From: Planctomycetota bacterium
GTDB lineage: Bacteria > Planctomycetota > Planctomycetia > Planctomycetales > Planctomycetaceae
Direction of reading: 5' to 3'
NCBI GenBank assembly: GCA_022600195.1
Contig: JAHZKX010000018.1
Coordinates: 1-64,000, forward strand
Length of the DNA: 64,000 bases
The notes beneath the pieces are model-generated. The model was given only the letters and a program-made list of their open reading frames with translations. It was not told the DNA's origin and made no database searches. Numbering within the stretch: the stretch's first letter is position 1; each line of letters starts with the position of its first letter. This document shows, piece after piece, positions 56,235 through 64,000 of this stretch. A program made the position numbers and the translations under genes.

Positions 56235-57860
56235 ATGAAAATGGGTGTTTTCATGTTGAGATCAATTCTTGCATCTGCCGTACTGGTGATGGCCACTATT
56301 GGAACACACGCCGGTGAAGTGCTTTATAATGGCATCAAGTTACCGGATCAGTGGCCACCGCGACCAGATTCGTTTTCTCGTGACAAACCAACCTCGCCAC
56401 CTTATCTGGCTGACTACCCAAAAGTCATTCCTATTGACGTGGGTCGTCAGCTTTTTGTCGACGACTTCTTGATCGCTCAAACGACACTGAAGCGGATTTT
56501 TCATCAGCCAACCTACAATGCAAACTGTCCGATCTTCAAAGCGGAAAAACATTGGGAGATTCGCCGTGACACAGGTTTCGCGGCACCGTTCAGTGATGGT
56601 GTGTGGTACGACCCGAAAGATCGCAAGTTTAAGATGTGGTACATGGCTGGAACAGCTTGCTTCTTCGGTTACGCCACTTCCCAAGATGCCATTCACTGGG
56701 AACGTCCAAAGTTGAACACAACTCGATATGGCGACAATGTCCTTGACATTGAGCCTATCCAGCGTGACTCAAGCACAATATGGTTGGACCTGGAAGATCC
56801 CGATCCCTCGCGCCGATTCAAAATGATGTACTTTCGCGCCGGTTTGCACATGAGAGTTTCAGCCGATGGAATCCACTGGAGCGATTCACTTGGCTCACCG
56901 GGTGGATCGAGTGACCGCAGCACATTCTTCTACAATCCGTTTCGCAAAGTTTGGGTTTACAGCATTCGCGGAAGCGCTCGAAACGTTGGACGCTGTCGAT
57001 TCTACGCCGAAAGTCCGAAGTTCGGCGTACCATTGTGGAAGAACTTACGAGAACTACCGATGTGGGCGTGTGCCGACAGTCTGGACCGCGTGAAAAAGGT
57101 TGAATACGTCGAGGAATGTCCCGATCTCTACAATCTTGACGCAACACCTTACGAAAGTTTAATACTGGGTCTGTTCAGCATTCATGCTAAAGTCGCAGGT
57201 GTAGACCGACCCAAGATTAACTACGTGACCCTTGGTTTCAGTCGCGATGGCTTTCACTGGCTGCGTCCCGATCGTCGACCCTTTCTGGATGTCTCCGAAG
57301 ACAAAGACGCCTGGAACTACGGCAACGTCCAGTCAGCAGGTGGTGGCTGCCTGGTGATGGGCGACAAACTCTACTTCTATTGCAGTGGCCGCAACAGCCA
57401 CAAAACACCGGATGATGGCTCGGGTGCGACAACGGGATTGGCAATTTTGCGTCGTGACGGATTCGCGTCTCTGGAAGCCACGCGAAAACCGGGCACATTA
57501 ACCACGCACCTGGTCACCTTTAACGGCAAACACCTATTCGTCAATTTACGATGTCCTCAAGGTTCCCTACGGGCCGAAGTACTCGACGAACAGGGGCAAC
57601 CGATCGCACCGTACTTGCTGGAAAACTCTGACTCACTTCAGGCAGACACAACGCTCGCTCAAATCCGTTGGAAGGGAGCGACCGATCTTTCGTCACTTTC
57701 GGGTAAGGCTGTCCATTTTCGCTTTCATCTTGAGAATGGCGGACTCTACTCATTCTGGGTCAGCCCGGATAGCTCCGGCGCCAGCTATGGATACGTTGCT
57801 GCGGGAAGTCCCGGATTGACAAACAACCGTGATACCCTTGGCCGAAAAGCAAATAAATGA
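56235..57860 (+). CDS. Secreted five-bladed propeller glycosidase-like protein (GH32/43-like)
   Basis: I start at the ATG at 56235, before a signal peptide; ATGs 2 and 6 codons later are equally possible. The 541-residue protein contains 'RQLFVDDFLIAQT', 'WYDPKDRKFKMWYMAG', 'YATSQDAIHWERP' and 'TLGFSRDGFHWLRPDRRPF', repeats with the W-Y-D-P and D-G-x-x-W patterns of GH32/GH43/GH-J-like beta-propellers. The C-terminal about 130 residues form an extra beta-rich part ('RWKGATDLSSLSGKAVHFRFHL'). The catalytic triad of acidic residues cannot be pinned down by eye. The neighbours are a six-hairpin-like protein (divergent) and a tRNA gene on the other strand. Confidence 0.7.
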   Translation: MKMGVFMLRSILASAVLVMATIGTHAGEVLYNGIKLPDQWPPRPDSFSRDKPTSPPYLADYPKVIPIDVGRQLFVDDFLIAQTTLKRIFHQPTYNANCPIFKAEKHWEIRRDTGFAAPFSDGVWYDPKDRKFKMWYMAGTACFFGYATSQDAIHWERPKLNTTRYGDNVLDIEPIQRDSSTIWLDLEDPDPSRRFKMMYFRAGLHMRVSADGIHWSDSLGSPGGSSDRSTFFYNPFRKVWVYSIRGSARNVGRCRFYAESPKFGVPLWKNLRELPMWACADSLDRVKKVEYVEECPDLYNLDATPYESLILGLFSIHAKVAGVDRPKINYVTLGFSRDGFHWLRPDRRPFLDVSEDKDAWNYGNVQSAGGGCLVMGDKLYFYCSGRNSHKTPDDGSGATTGLAILRRDGFASLEATRKPGTLTTHLVTFNGKHLFVNLRCPQGSLRAEVLDEQGQPIAPYLLENSDSLQADTTLAQIRWKGATDLSSLSGKAVHFRFHLENGGLYSFWVSPDSSGASYGYVAAGSPGLTNNRDTLGRKANK

Positions 57861-58125
57861 ATGACGATCTATCGTCTGATCACCTTATAATGCTGGTAAA
57901 TTAAGAAACGATTCTTGATTCAAATACTTTCGAGTTGGCAGAATAATACACCAGAGAAAAATCACAAAGCTATGTGCAGGTAAGAGAATCCGACTTTGAA
58001 CATGCGGCGCAGTACACTGCCGTTTTCACTAGATCAGGCTCGCAAATCGAAAACCAACAGAATAACACAAGTCATTGTGAAACAGAGACTTGCAAAGATA
58101 TGTGAGAGAATGCAAAAGAGCTAAA
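57861..58125. other. Intergenic region, no gene recognised
   Basis: Between the propeller gene and the tRNA lie 265 bases with only a short GACGAT/ATCGTC palindrome near 57862-57875, directly after the propeller gene and without a T run. No gene or clear terminator is seen. Confidence 0.35.
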
Positions 58126-58199
58126 TAGGGCCGGCAGGACTCGAACCTGCAACCAACAAATTATGAGTTTGCTGCTCTAACCGATTGAGCTACGGCCCC
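58126..58199 (-). tRNA. tRNA with CAU anticodon (tRNA-Met, possibly tRNA-Ile2)
   Basis: A complete 74-base cloverleaf is visible on the minus strand: acceptor stem GGGGCCG/CGGCCCT, D arm GCTC/GAGC, anticodon stem GCAAA/TTTGT around the loop CTCATAA (anticodon CAT), T stem GCAGG/CCTGC with TTCGAGT, and discriminator A. CCA is not encoded. The anticodon would read AUG as elongator Met, or AUA as Ile2 if C34 is modified to lysidine. The acceptor G1:U72 wobble and the G27:U43 pair are features shared with some tRNA-Ile2, so the identity is open; it is not an initiator because the C1:A72-type mismatch and three G:C anticodon-stem pairs are absent. Confidence 0.93.
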
Positions 58200-58222
58200 A
58201 AGTTGTTTTCTGACAGATGTTT

Positions 58223-58250
58223 ATCATACAGAGTTCGGCAGCAGATTCAA
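58223..58250 (-). promoter_or_regulatory. Predicted sigma-70-type promoter of the tRNA gene
   Basis: On the minus strand, TTGAAT (58245-58250) and TATGAT (58223-58228) are separated by 16 bases and lie 23 bases before the first tRNA base. The spacing and hexamers fit a housekeeping promoter. Confidence 0.5.
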
Positions 58251-58474
58251 ATCAGGGGCTGCCTGGAAATGTCATTGCGGTGGAAGGCTGATAGCTTACT
58301 GGAGACCCAGAGCGCTTGTCAAAGCATTGAGACTTGAAAGCCGAAATCCAGCCTGATATTTCGACAGAAAAGACACTCTGTTGAAGTCTGACACCTGACA
58401 GGGTAAACAGGATCGTACTGGCATGTTATTTTTTCCAAATTATTGCTGTCTCGTTCAGGAGGCCTGCTTCCTTC

Positions 58475-59584
58475 ATGTTCCAAGTCTCTCTTAAATCAAT
58501 GGTGCGAATCGGTGGCACTGTCTCCCTGATCCTGTTACTCAATTTTCATGTTCCAGGTGACCCGTCCAATATTCAGGCGGAAGAACGGGGCACGCATAAA
58601 ACACCTTCTGCTCCCATTCGGGTCGGGTCTGTCATCGGCGGACATGTTCACCCTGCCCTTTGCAGAGCAGCGAACGGTGATCTGCTGGCAGTCTACAATG
58701 AAAACGGTGGTGGTGGCAAAGAACTGCTGCTGGCTCGTTCAATCGATGGAGGTTTGAACTGGTCTGCCAGCAAGCCCATTCCCACTATTAAAGACTGTTC
58801 GATTTATCCGGGTTCGCTGACCACATTGGGCAGTGGAGAAATCGTGCTGCACTGGTCCTGCTATCGCGTTGAAGAGAAACGTCGCTGGCGTGTTCCTCAG
58901 TTCTGCACATCAAAAGATCACGGTATCACCTGGTCTCCCGTCACTGAAATCCCACTGGACGATTACACAAATTATACCTGCCTGCGTCATTCCATTCTGG
59001 AACTGGATGCAGACCGCTGGGTCTGTCCTTTTTATGATCGCACAGTCATTTACAACCGGAAAAAGAATACGATTTCTACCTTTGGAGATGGACGGAATCA
59101 TGGCATGGTACCTCTCGTGAAATCGTCACAGGGCACACTCATCAGTGGCGCACCGCAAACCGATGCGCCCGTACCCGTTGGAAAACCGGGGCAGATGGTG
59201 TATGGCCTGCGTTCCACCGACGACGGAAAAACCTGGCGCGCACTGCGATCGCTCCCCTACTTTGGAGTTGCCGGTTATGATTTGACGGCGCTGGACAAGG
59301 GAACTGTCGTACTGACTTCTATTCTGTACGGCGTAGGACGCGATGATGAGTGGGCGTTTGAATTGTCGCTTTCGCACGATGACGGTTTGACCTGGGACAA
59401 AGCCAACGCAGTAATCGTTTATAACCCGGGGCGGCCCATCAGAGGCCGCGGCTGGCCTCGCTCCGTTCTCATTGACGACAAGACTCTGGGAACACTGTTC
59501 TATGATCTCGACCCTAAACAAAAAGGGGGTCCCGGCGTCTTCTTTGTGCGTACGCCACTGGTCGCTTTTCAGCCAGTGAAATAA
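58475..59584 (+). CDS. Secreted sialidase-like propeller protein (BNR repeats)
   Basis: The 369-residue protein has a signal peptide (about 1-35) and four Asp-box motifs: SIDGGLNW, SKDHGITW, STDDGKTW and SHDDGLTW. It lacks the extra parts of many large sialidases. Its closest relative in this window is the protein at 27518. An AGGAGG sequence lies 12 bases before the ATG, a little far, so the downstream ATG (58499) is possible. Its stop codon abuts that of the following minus-strand gene with no spacing. Confidence 0.88.
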   Translation: MFQVSLKSMVRIGGTVSLILLLNFHVPGDPSNIQAEERGTHKTPSAPIRVGSVIGGHVHPALCRAANGDLLAVYNENGGGGKELLLARSIDGGLNWSASKPIPTIKDCSIYPGSLTTLGSGEIVLHWSCYRVEEKRRWRVPQFCTSKDHGITWSPVTEIPLDDYTNYTCLRHSILELDADRWVCPFYDRTVIYNRKKNTISTFGDGRNHGMVPLVKSSQGTLISGAPQTDAPVPVGKPGQMVYGLRSTDDGKTWRALRSLPYFGVAGYDLTALDKGTVVLTSILYGVGRDDEWAFELSLSHDDGLTWDKANAVIVYNPGRPIRGRGWPRSVLIDDKTLGTLFYDLDPKQKGGPGVFFVRTPLVAFQPVK

Positions 59585-61657
59585 TCACTGAGTGTTTCGA
59601 GCGATCTGACTGGCACGCCAGGCTTCAGCATAAATGGCAAATCCAATCTGAACCTGACTCGCAGCATCCTGCAATAATTTTGTCAGTAGGGAATCAAAAG
59701 GAGAGACCCCGCGTGCTTTTAACAGGCTCGCCACTTGAAAAACGACCGCTCGATCATAGTGCGACAGACTTTCAATTAATGATTTATTATCATTCGCATG
59801 CCGTATAACCAGTTTTTGTGCATAAGCGTATGCGGGTGTCCTTTTGCCATTACCGTCCGCGTCAATCCAGACGGCCCCTGTCGAACCCACAACTTGAGAC
59901 TCAAACTTGGGAGAATCCGGTTGATACGGTTTGGCTAATGGCCAATACGGTGCCACAACGCCGGGCCCCGTCGCAATCGCTACCAGATGACAATCGTGAA
60001 GTGGTTTTTTGATGCGCCAGTTCCCGGTCCACTTCACGCCACCCTGCTTTTTTGATTTGATGTCTTCTCTGCGAATCAATTGCCCATTTGCATACAGGCT
60101 AATTTGATCTGCTGTCACCCAACTCGGCCCGGAAACAGTCAGACTCACTTCCAAGTCCTTCGACTGTGGAACCAGATCTCCCGGCCCATATTGGGAATTC
60201 ACTTTAATCCGTGTGAACAGTCCGTAAGAAAGCAATACCTTACCATCTACGAAGTTTTGAACGGTCTGACTCACGTCAATTTGAGAGGGATCTTGATCAT
60301 CCGCCTGAATATAGGTTCTCGCCTGACCCACGATATAGCGGCAGACATCATGTGAATCGCTACAACCGACCGGTGTTAAAAACACACCCCGGTTCAATAA
60401 ACCAAACCAGTCATGATACAGCTGCATCACATCGGTTTGCGTGGCTCCCGAATTGATAATTTCCATCGCGTTCGCCTGCAGACGCCAACCTTCCAGATTT
60501 TCTCCGGTTTGACTGAGATGATTCCTGGGACCAAACGGACGATAATTGGAATGCAGATCGCGAGCATGGTTCAAAATCACTACTTTCATTTGCGGCGTCT
60601 CGTAGATGCTTTTAAAAATCTGATCCCACGTTTTTAATTTATAATCGGGAACGGGGCCCCCTTCCGGAAGTGGAAATACGTTAAAATGCCCTATACGCGT
60701 GGTGACTTCATTTCCAACCACAGGTGTAAAATACGGTCGGACTTTCAGTTTTCGAGAGAGTGATTCATAGCTGATCTGTTTGTTGTGATCAGTGGCAATC
60801 GGAAACTCGATCTGCTCTCCCGCCAATGTCAGCATGCGTTCTTCCATGGAACTATCGCCGTGTCCTGAATGTGTTAACGTATGCACGTGCGTATCACAAC
60901 TCACATAACCGGCCGTATCGACTTCGTGATTAATTTTGAGACGAACCTGCTCATGGTCGCCTGCGTTCAGCTTAACTTTCTGATGGTCGATCCCATATTC
61001 AAAACCACGACCGGCATACACGGTATACGCGCCCGCTGGCAGGTCGCATTCTGTTTTCCCGTCACTGACATAAATCACACCGGACCTGACCGCACGCCGA
61101 TCGTTCGATAACGCCGTCGTCGCGACCAGTGTCCCTGCTTCATTCACAATCGTGATTTTACTGGGAATATGCTTGCCCGATTGGCCATCCACCACTTCAA
61201 TCGCCAGCTTCGCATCTGATAAAGCCTTTTGAATCGTCTCCGGATAGAACACTATCTCTCCCACGCGGATATCATCCGGGGTCGGCTTTCCCACCTGGAA
61301 AATCCGTAATTGATTTTTTCCCTTTTTCAGAGTTTTCGGCGGAACAGATAATGAATATTGCTGATCGTTTCCGTCACGACTCAACTTGCCCAGAACGGTT
61401 CCATTCAGTTCCACATTCCAGCTTAATTTGACATCATGCTGCCTTAACAGGAGTGCCCCTTCAGTTGGATTCACTTCTGCTTGAAAGGAAAGCGATAACT
61501 CCTGCTGCTCGGCCAGCTCCGGAAAGGTAGTCCATTCACGGTCGCCTGAGCTTCGCAGGTGTGTCATCTTAGAAGTAATCACAACCGGTTCACTCGCGAT
61601 TACATTTTCGATAATGACCAACGATATCATCAGTGTAAGCAATAGTCTTAGATTCAT
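59585..61657 (-). CDS. Secreted CehA/McbA-family PHP metallohydrolase
   Basis: The 690-residue protein has a signal peptide (about 1-21), an N-terminal beta-rich half, and then a PHP-type metal site starting with 'CDTHVHTLTHSGHGD' (about 255-269), 'ATDHN' and 'GNEVTTRIGHFN'. The layout is that of CehA/McbA-type hydrolases (carbaryl hydrolase relatives), a family rich in planctomycetes and often near polysaccharide-degradation genes; the natural substrate is unknown. It is preceded on the same strand, 55 bases upstream, by the HEAT/cytochrome gene, so both may be co-transcribed. It converges on the sialidase-like gene with no intergenic spacing. Confidence 0.85.
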   Translation of the reverse strand: MNLRLLLTLMISLVIIENVIASEPVVITSKMTHLRSSGDREWTTFPELAEQQELSLSFQAEVNPTEGALLLRQHDVKLSWNVELNGTVLGKLSRDGNDQQYSLSVPPKTLKKGKNQLRIFQVGKPTPDDIRVGEIVFYPETIQKALSDAKLAIEVVDGQSGKHIPSKITIVNEAGTLVATTALSNDRRAVRSGVIYVSDGKTECDLPAGAYTVYAGRGFEYGIDHQKVKLNAGDHEQVRLKINHEVDTAGYVSCDTHVHTLTHSGHGDSSMEERMLTLAGEQIEFPIATDHNKQISYESLSRKLKVRPYFTPVVGNEVTTRIGHFNVFPLPEGGPVPDYKLKTWDQIFKSIYETPQMKVVILNHARDLHSNYRPFGPRNHLSQTGENLEGWRLQANAMEIINSGATQTDVMQLYHDWFGLLNRGVFLTPVGCSDSHDVCRYIVGQARTYIQADDQDPSQIDVSQTVQNFVDGKVLLSYGLFTRIKVNSQYGPGDLVPQSKDLEVSLTVSGPSWVTADQISLYANGQLIRREDIKSKKQGGVKWTGNWRIKKPLHDCHLVAIATGPGVVAPYWPLAKPYQPDSPKFESQVVGSTGAVWIDADGNGKRTPAYAYAQKLVIRHANDNKSLIESLSHYDRAVVFQVASLLKARGVSPFDSLLTKLLQDAASQVQIGFAIYAEAWRASQIARNTQ

Positions 61658-61712
61658 AACTCAGAATAACTTTCCAACAAAAGTTTTATTGTTATTTCAT
61701 TTTTCAGAGCAA

Positions 61713-64000
61713 TCAGTGACTCGCTGTCGATTTCTTTGTACTTTGCAAGAGATACGCCAGCAAGTCATGTGTTTGCTGCGGCGACAAAAGTTCCGTCACA
61801 TTCGCCGGCATCAATGAAAGTGGAGATTGTTTTTGTTCTTCAATTTCGTTTTTGGAAATCGGAAATTCCTTCCCCTTATTATCGACAAATATCAGAATAG
61901 CTCCCTCATCGCGTCGCTTCAACCCTGACAAAATACGACCGGCATCCGTCACGATGGTCGTCGTTCGAAAATTGATATCGACTGCGCGATTCGGATCAAG
62001 TATGTCTTCCAGTAACCGTTCCAGCCCCCGATTCCCAACTCCATCCAGTTGCGGACCTACAACTGCCCCCTTGTTGGCCAGCTGATGGCAGATGGCACAA
62101 TTCTTCTCGAACACGGCCCGACCATTCTCCGGTGACAGTTTGAAAGAATCATGCGATTTCAAATGGGTAACAATACTCTCCTGCGTCTTTTTTTTTCGTG
62201 GCGGCAACACGCTGATTATTTTTTGCACACGCGTTTTCAGTTTTTGTTTGGTTGATTGCTCTATCTGGTTTTGTATTGCCGGTTCTGTCAGAAGCTGTGG
62301 AGACACAAGACCCTTCTCAATATAAGTTACCAGTTGATTGATCCCCTCGGGTTGCCTGGAGATTGCTGTTGCCAACTGTGTCTGCAAACGCGAGGGATAC
62401 GTTTTAAAGGCACGCTGAAACAGAGCATCGATTTGATCCTGCTTCTGATGTATCACCGCCTGAATGACATCTTTTTGAAATGTATCTGTCACAGGAAATT
62501 GACTGACCGCTAATGGAAACAAAGGTCGAAATTGATTCGTATTATCGACAGTGACCACCGCCATCGCCAGCGTATTTACCAAACCGGGATCAAGACGATC
62601 CGAAGACAACAACGCGACCAACTCATCTCGGGCAGAATGAATGTGAAACTGCTGCACCAGCAACGCAGCCGCCGATATTCGACTGATTTGTTTTTGTAGA
62701 CTTTTACGGGCTACAGAAACAACCTTTGGTTGAAATCTACCGACGGCTAACCAGGCAAACGCCTTACCCTGATCACTGTCTACAATTTCCAGATAACCTT
62801 GCTTTCCTGCTGACTCTTTTAAATCCCAGCTTACTTTTTGAGCCCGGTCATTGCGTGGTGCAGAGACACGTTTGAGAACACTGTGATCTTTGCTGTGTCT
62901 TAATTGCACAAAGTTCAAACCTTGATCCGGTTTATCAGGAAATCCGTCATGCCCCGCCACATAAAACTCCAGCATCGCTGGAATCGTAAAATCCTGAGAA
63001 ATGAGACGACCTGTGGATCGTTCCCCTGCAGGTAAACTACTAAAAAACAGAGACATCAAATCGCCATCTGCTGACGCCCTCTGCTGTACTCTCCAGGGAT
63101 TTGAAGTCTCACCTTCATCCAGCGGCAAATTCACCCATTGGAGCGGTTGTCTGGAAATAACCGCCAATAAATTATTTGTGAGATCGTTCGCCCATTCTTT
63201 GAGCGCACCATCAAAGGTCAAACCTTTTTGCTGGTATCCCTGTAGAACGGCCTTGATGATTTCGACTTGAAGGTCCAGATCACTGATTAATTTCGTGCGG
63301 GCCAACTGAATGATCTGTGGTAATTTTTCTGCGGGTAAATAACGCACGATATGTTTGAAATACTCAGGGAGCGCCCTTGGATCGACGCGCTCTGATTTCA
63401 GGTATTGAATTAAATACAGTGCTGCTTGTTGGGTGGGCACAGCCAGTGAGAGTTTTGCCAGTTCACTCCGCTGTGTTGGATTCAAAGTCTTCCAGTCCAG
63501 TTGCTTTAACACCAAGGGGTCACGAATCTGTAACATGATAGCCCGACGTACGACATATTCCAGATGGTTGTCTTCCAGAGACACCGACTTTAGCAAAGCA
63601 AATAAAGGCTTTATATTTTCCCGTTTCGGATGCAAACCCAGTGTTTCAGCTGCCGCCCGTTTGACGAACGGGTCTTGATCTTCAAGTGCATTGACCATTT
63701 GCAGCCGATTCTCTTCGTTCCATGACTTTCGTTCTGCAAGAATTTTCGCAGCATGAATGCGAACCAACTTTGAAGAACTTGTCACCACATAATTCATCAA
63801 CTCATCCGTAAGAGCATCACGTCGATGTAATACCCAAAGCGCGTGTACAACAATCGCTGGTTCACTCGCACAAATAACTGCATTATGCAAAGCACAAACA
63901 GCATCATAGCCGCATTGATCAGAAAGATAATCTGTCACGAGCAAGCGGGTTGTCAAATTATCAGAACCTAGTAAGCAGATTAGCTGGGAAATACTTAGAT
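61713..64000 (-). CDS. HEAT-repeat protein with C-terminal c-type cytochrome (5' end beyond window)
   Basis: The reading frame is open to the window edge, so the N-terminus is missing; the visible part has about 760 residues. Its first visible third shows HEAT-type helical repeats ('VNALEDQDPFVKRAAAETLG'). Near the C-terminus is a cytochrome c domain with 'FEKNCAICHQLANKGAVVGPQLDGVGNRG' (haem motif CAICH) and a likely axial methionine in LMPANV. This arrangement is that of planctomycete PVC-type haem-binding proteins, usually preceded by a beta-propeller membrane-bound dehydrogenase domain and probably involved in carbohydrate oxidation. It precedes the CehA/McbA gene on the same strand. Confidence 0.88.
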   Translation of the reverse strand, partial: LSISQLICLLGSDNLTTRLLVTDYLSDQCGYDAVCALHNAVICASEPAIVVHALWVLHRRDALTDELMNYVVTSSSKLVRIHAAKILAERKSWNEENRLQMVNALEDQDPFVKRAAAETLGLHPKRENIKPLFALLKSVSLEDNHLEYVVRRAIMLQIRDPLVLKQLDWKTLNPTQRSELAKLSLAVPTQQAALYLIQYLKSERVDPRALPEYFKHIVRYLPAEKLPQIIQLARTKLISDLDLQVEIIKAVLQGYQQKGLTFDGALKEWANDLTNNLLAVISRQPLQWVNLPLDEGETSNPWRVQQRASADGDLMSLFFSSLPAGERSTGRLISQDFTIPAMLEFYVAGHDGFPDKPDQGLNFVQLRHSKDHSVLKRVSAPRNDRAQKVSWDLKESAGKQGYLEIVDSDQGKAFAWLAVGRFQPKVVSVARKSLQKQISRISAAALLVQQFHIHSARDELVALLSSDRLDPGLVNTLAMAVVTVDNTNQFRPLFPLAVSQFPVTDTFQKDVIQAVIHQKQDQIDALFQRAFKTYPSRLQTQLATAISRQPEGINQLVTYIEKGLVSPQLLTEPAIQNQIEQSTKQKLKTRVQKIISVLPPRKKKTQESIVTHLKSHDSFKLSPENGRAVFEKNCAICHQLANKGAVVGPQLDGVGNRGLERLLEDILDPNRAVDINFRTTTIVTDAGRILSGLKRRDEGAILIFVDNKGKEFPISKNEIEEQKQSPLSLMPANVTELLSPQQTHDLLAYLLQSTKKSTASH

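Overview
The window comes from a planctomycete, most likely a Gimesia/Planctomyces-like member of Planctomycetaceae. This is inferred from gene content, not from a database search. The markers are five DUF1501 proteins with twin-arginine-type N-termini, a PSCyt1-DUF1549-DUF1553 protein paired with a DUF1501 gene, Cys-type sulfatases, a HEAT/c-type cytochrome protein, a truncated surface protein with the planctomycete LEDRTLLT motif, TadE/TadG-like pseudopilins, many short divergent transcription units and moderate GC. I saw no prophage, CRISPR array, rRNA operon or intact insertion sequence. One tRNA (CAU anticodon) is present.

Layout. 0-6.3 kb: a hairpin-rich element next to the truncated surface-protein N-terminus, two lipoproteins converging on a bidirectional terminator, then two adjacent HExxH metallopeptidases (M48 and MtfA-like). 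6.5-9.9 kb: two secreted sulfatases closed by a terminator. 10.3-12.6 kb: three TadE/TadG-like pseudopilins and a 54-residue membrane protein. 12.6-17.3 kb: a GT39-like glycosyltransferase and a giant AsmA-like protein, probably one operon. 17.5-21.6 kb: a FlgI-like (flagellar P-ring) protein with a long N-terminal extension, a fatty-acid hydroxylase/sterol-desaturase family protein, a SUKH-like protein and an orphan.

21.6-38.4 kb is a catabolic island for complex carbohydrates: four DUF1501 proteins, a Gfo/Idh/MocA oxidoreductase, esterases including an AXE1-type one, a BNR sialidase-like protein, a secreted FAD oxidoreductase and a three-part CBM9/hydrolase protein. 38.6-41.8 kb is a compact operon (amidohydrolase, enolase-superfamily enzyme, FAH-fold GguC-like protein) that looks like sugar-acid or lactone catabolism. 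42.4-46.5 kb holds housekeeping genes: a TTG-started RhlE-like DEAD-box helicase, a 56-residue basic protein that seems to start at ATC, ferrochelatase with a C-terminal cysteine cluster, and lipoprotein MsrA. 46.6-50.7 kb is the PSD1/DUF1501 pair. 50.8-52.9 kb has a membrane protein and a FemAB/CelD-like acetyltransferase. 53.2-64 kb is a second carbohydrate-oriented region: a 6-hairpin-like protein with a discoidin-like end, a beta-propeller glycosidase-like protein, the tRNA, a second sialidase-like protein, a CehA/McbA PHP hydrolase and a HEAT/cytochrome c protein cut by the window edge.

Read together, the accessory genes describe export of many periplasmic or surface enzymes that remove sulfate and acyl groups and cleave or oxidise polysaccharides, with monomers fed into a cytoplasmic acid-sugar pathway. 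No SusC/SusD pair, regulator or dedicated transporter is visible. The strongest candidates for something undescribed are the ATC-started small gene beside the helicase, the FlgI-like protein outside a flagellar context, the three-part CBM9/hydrolase protein and the hairpin element at the broken surface gene.
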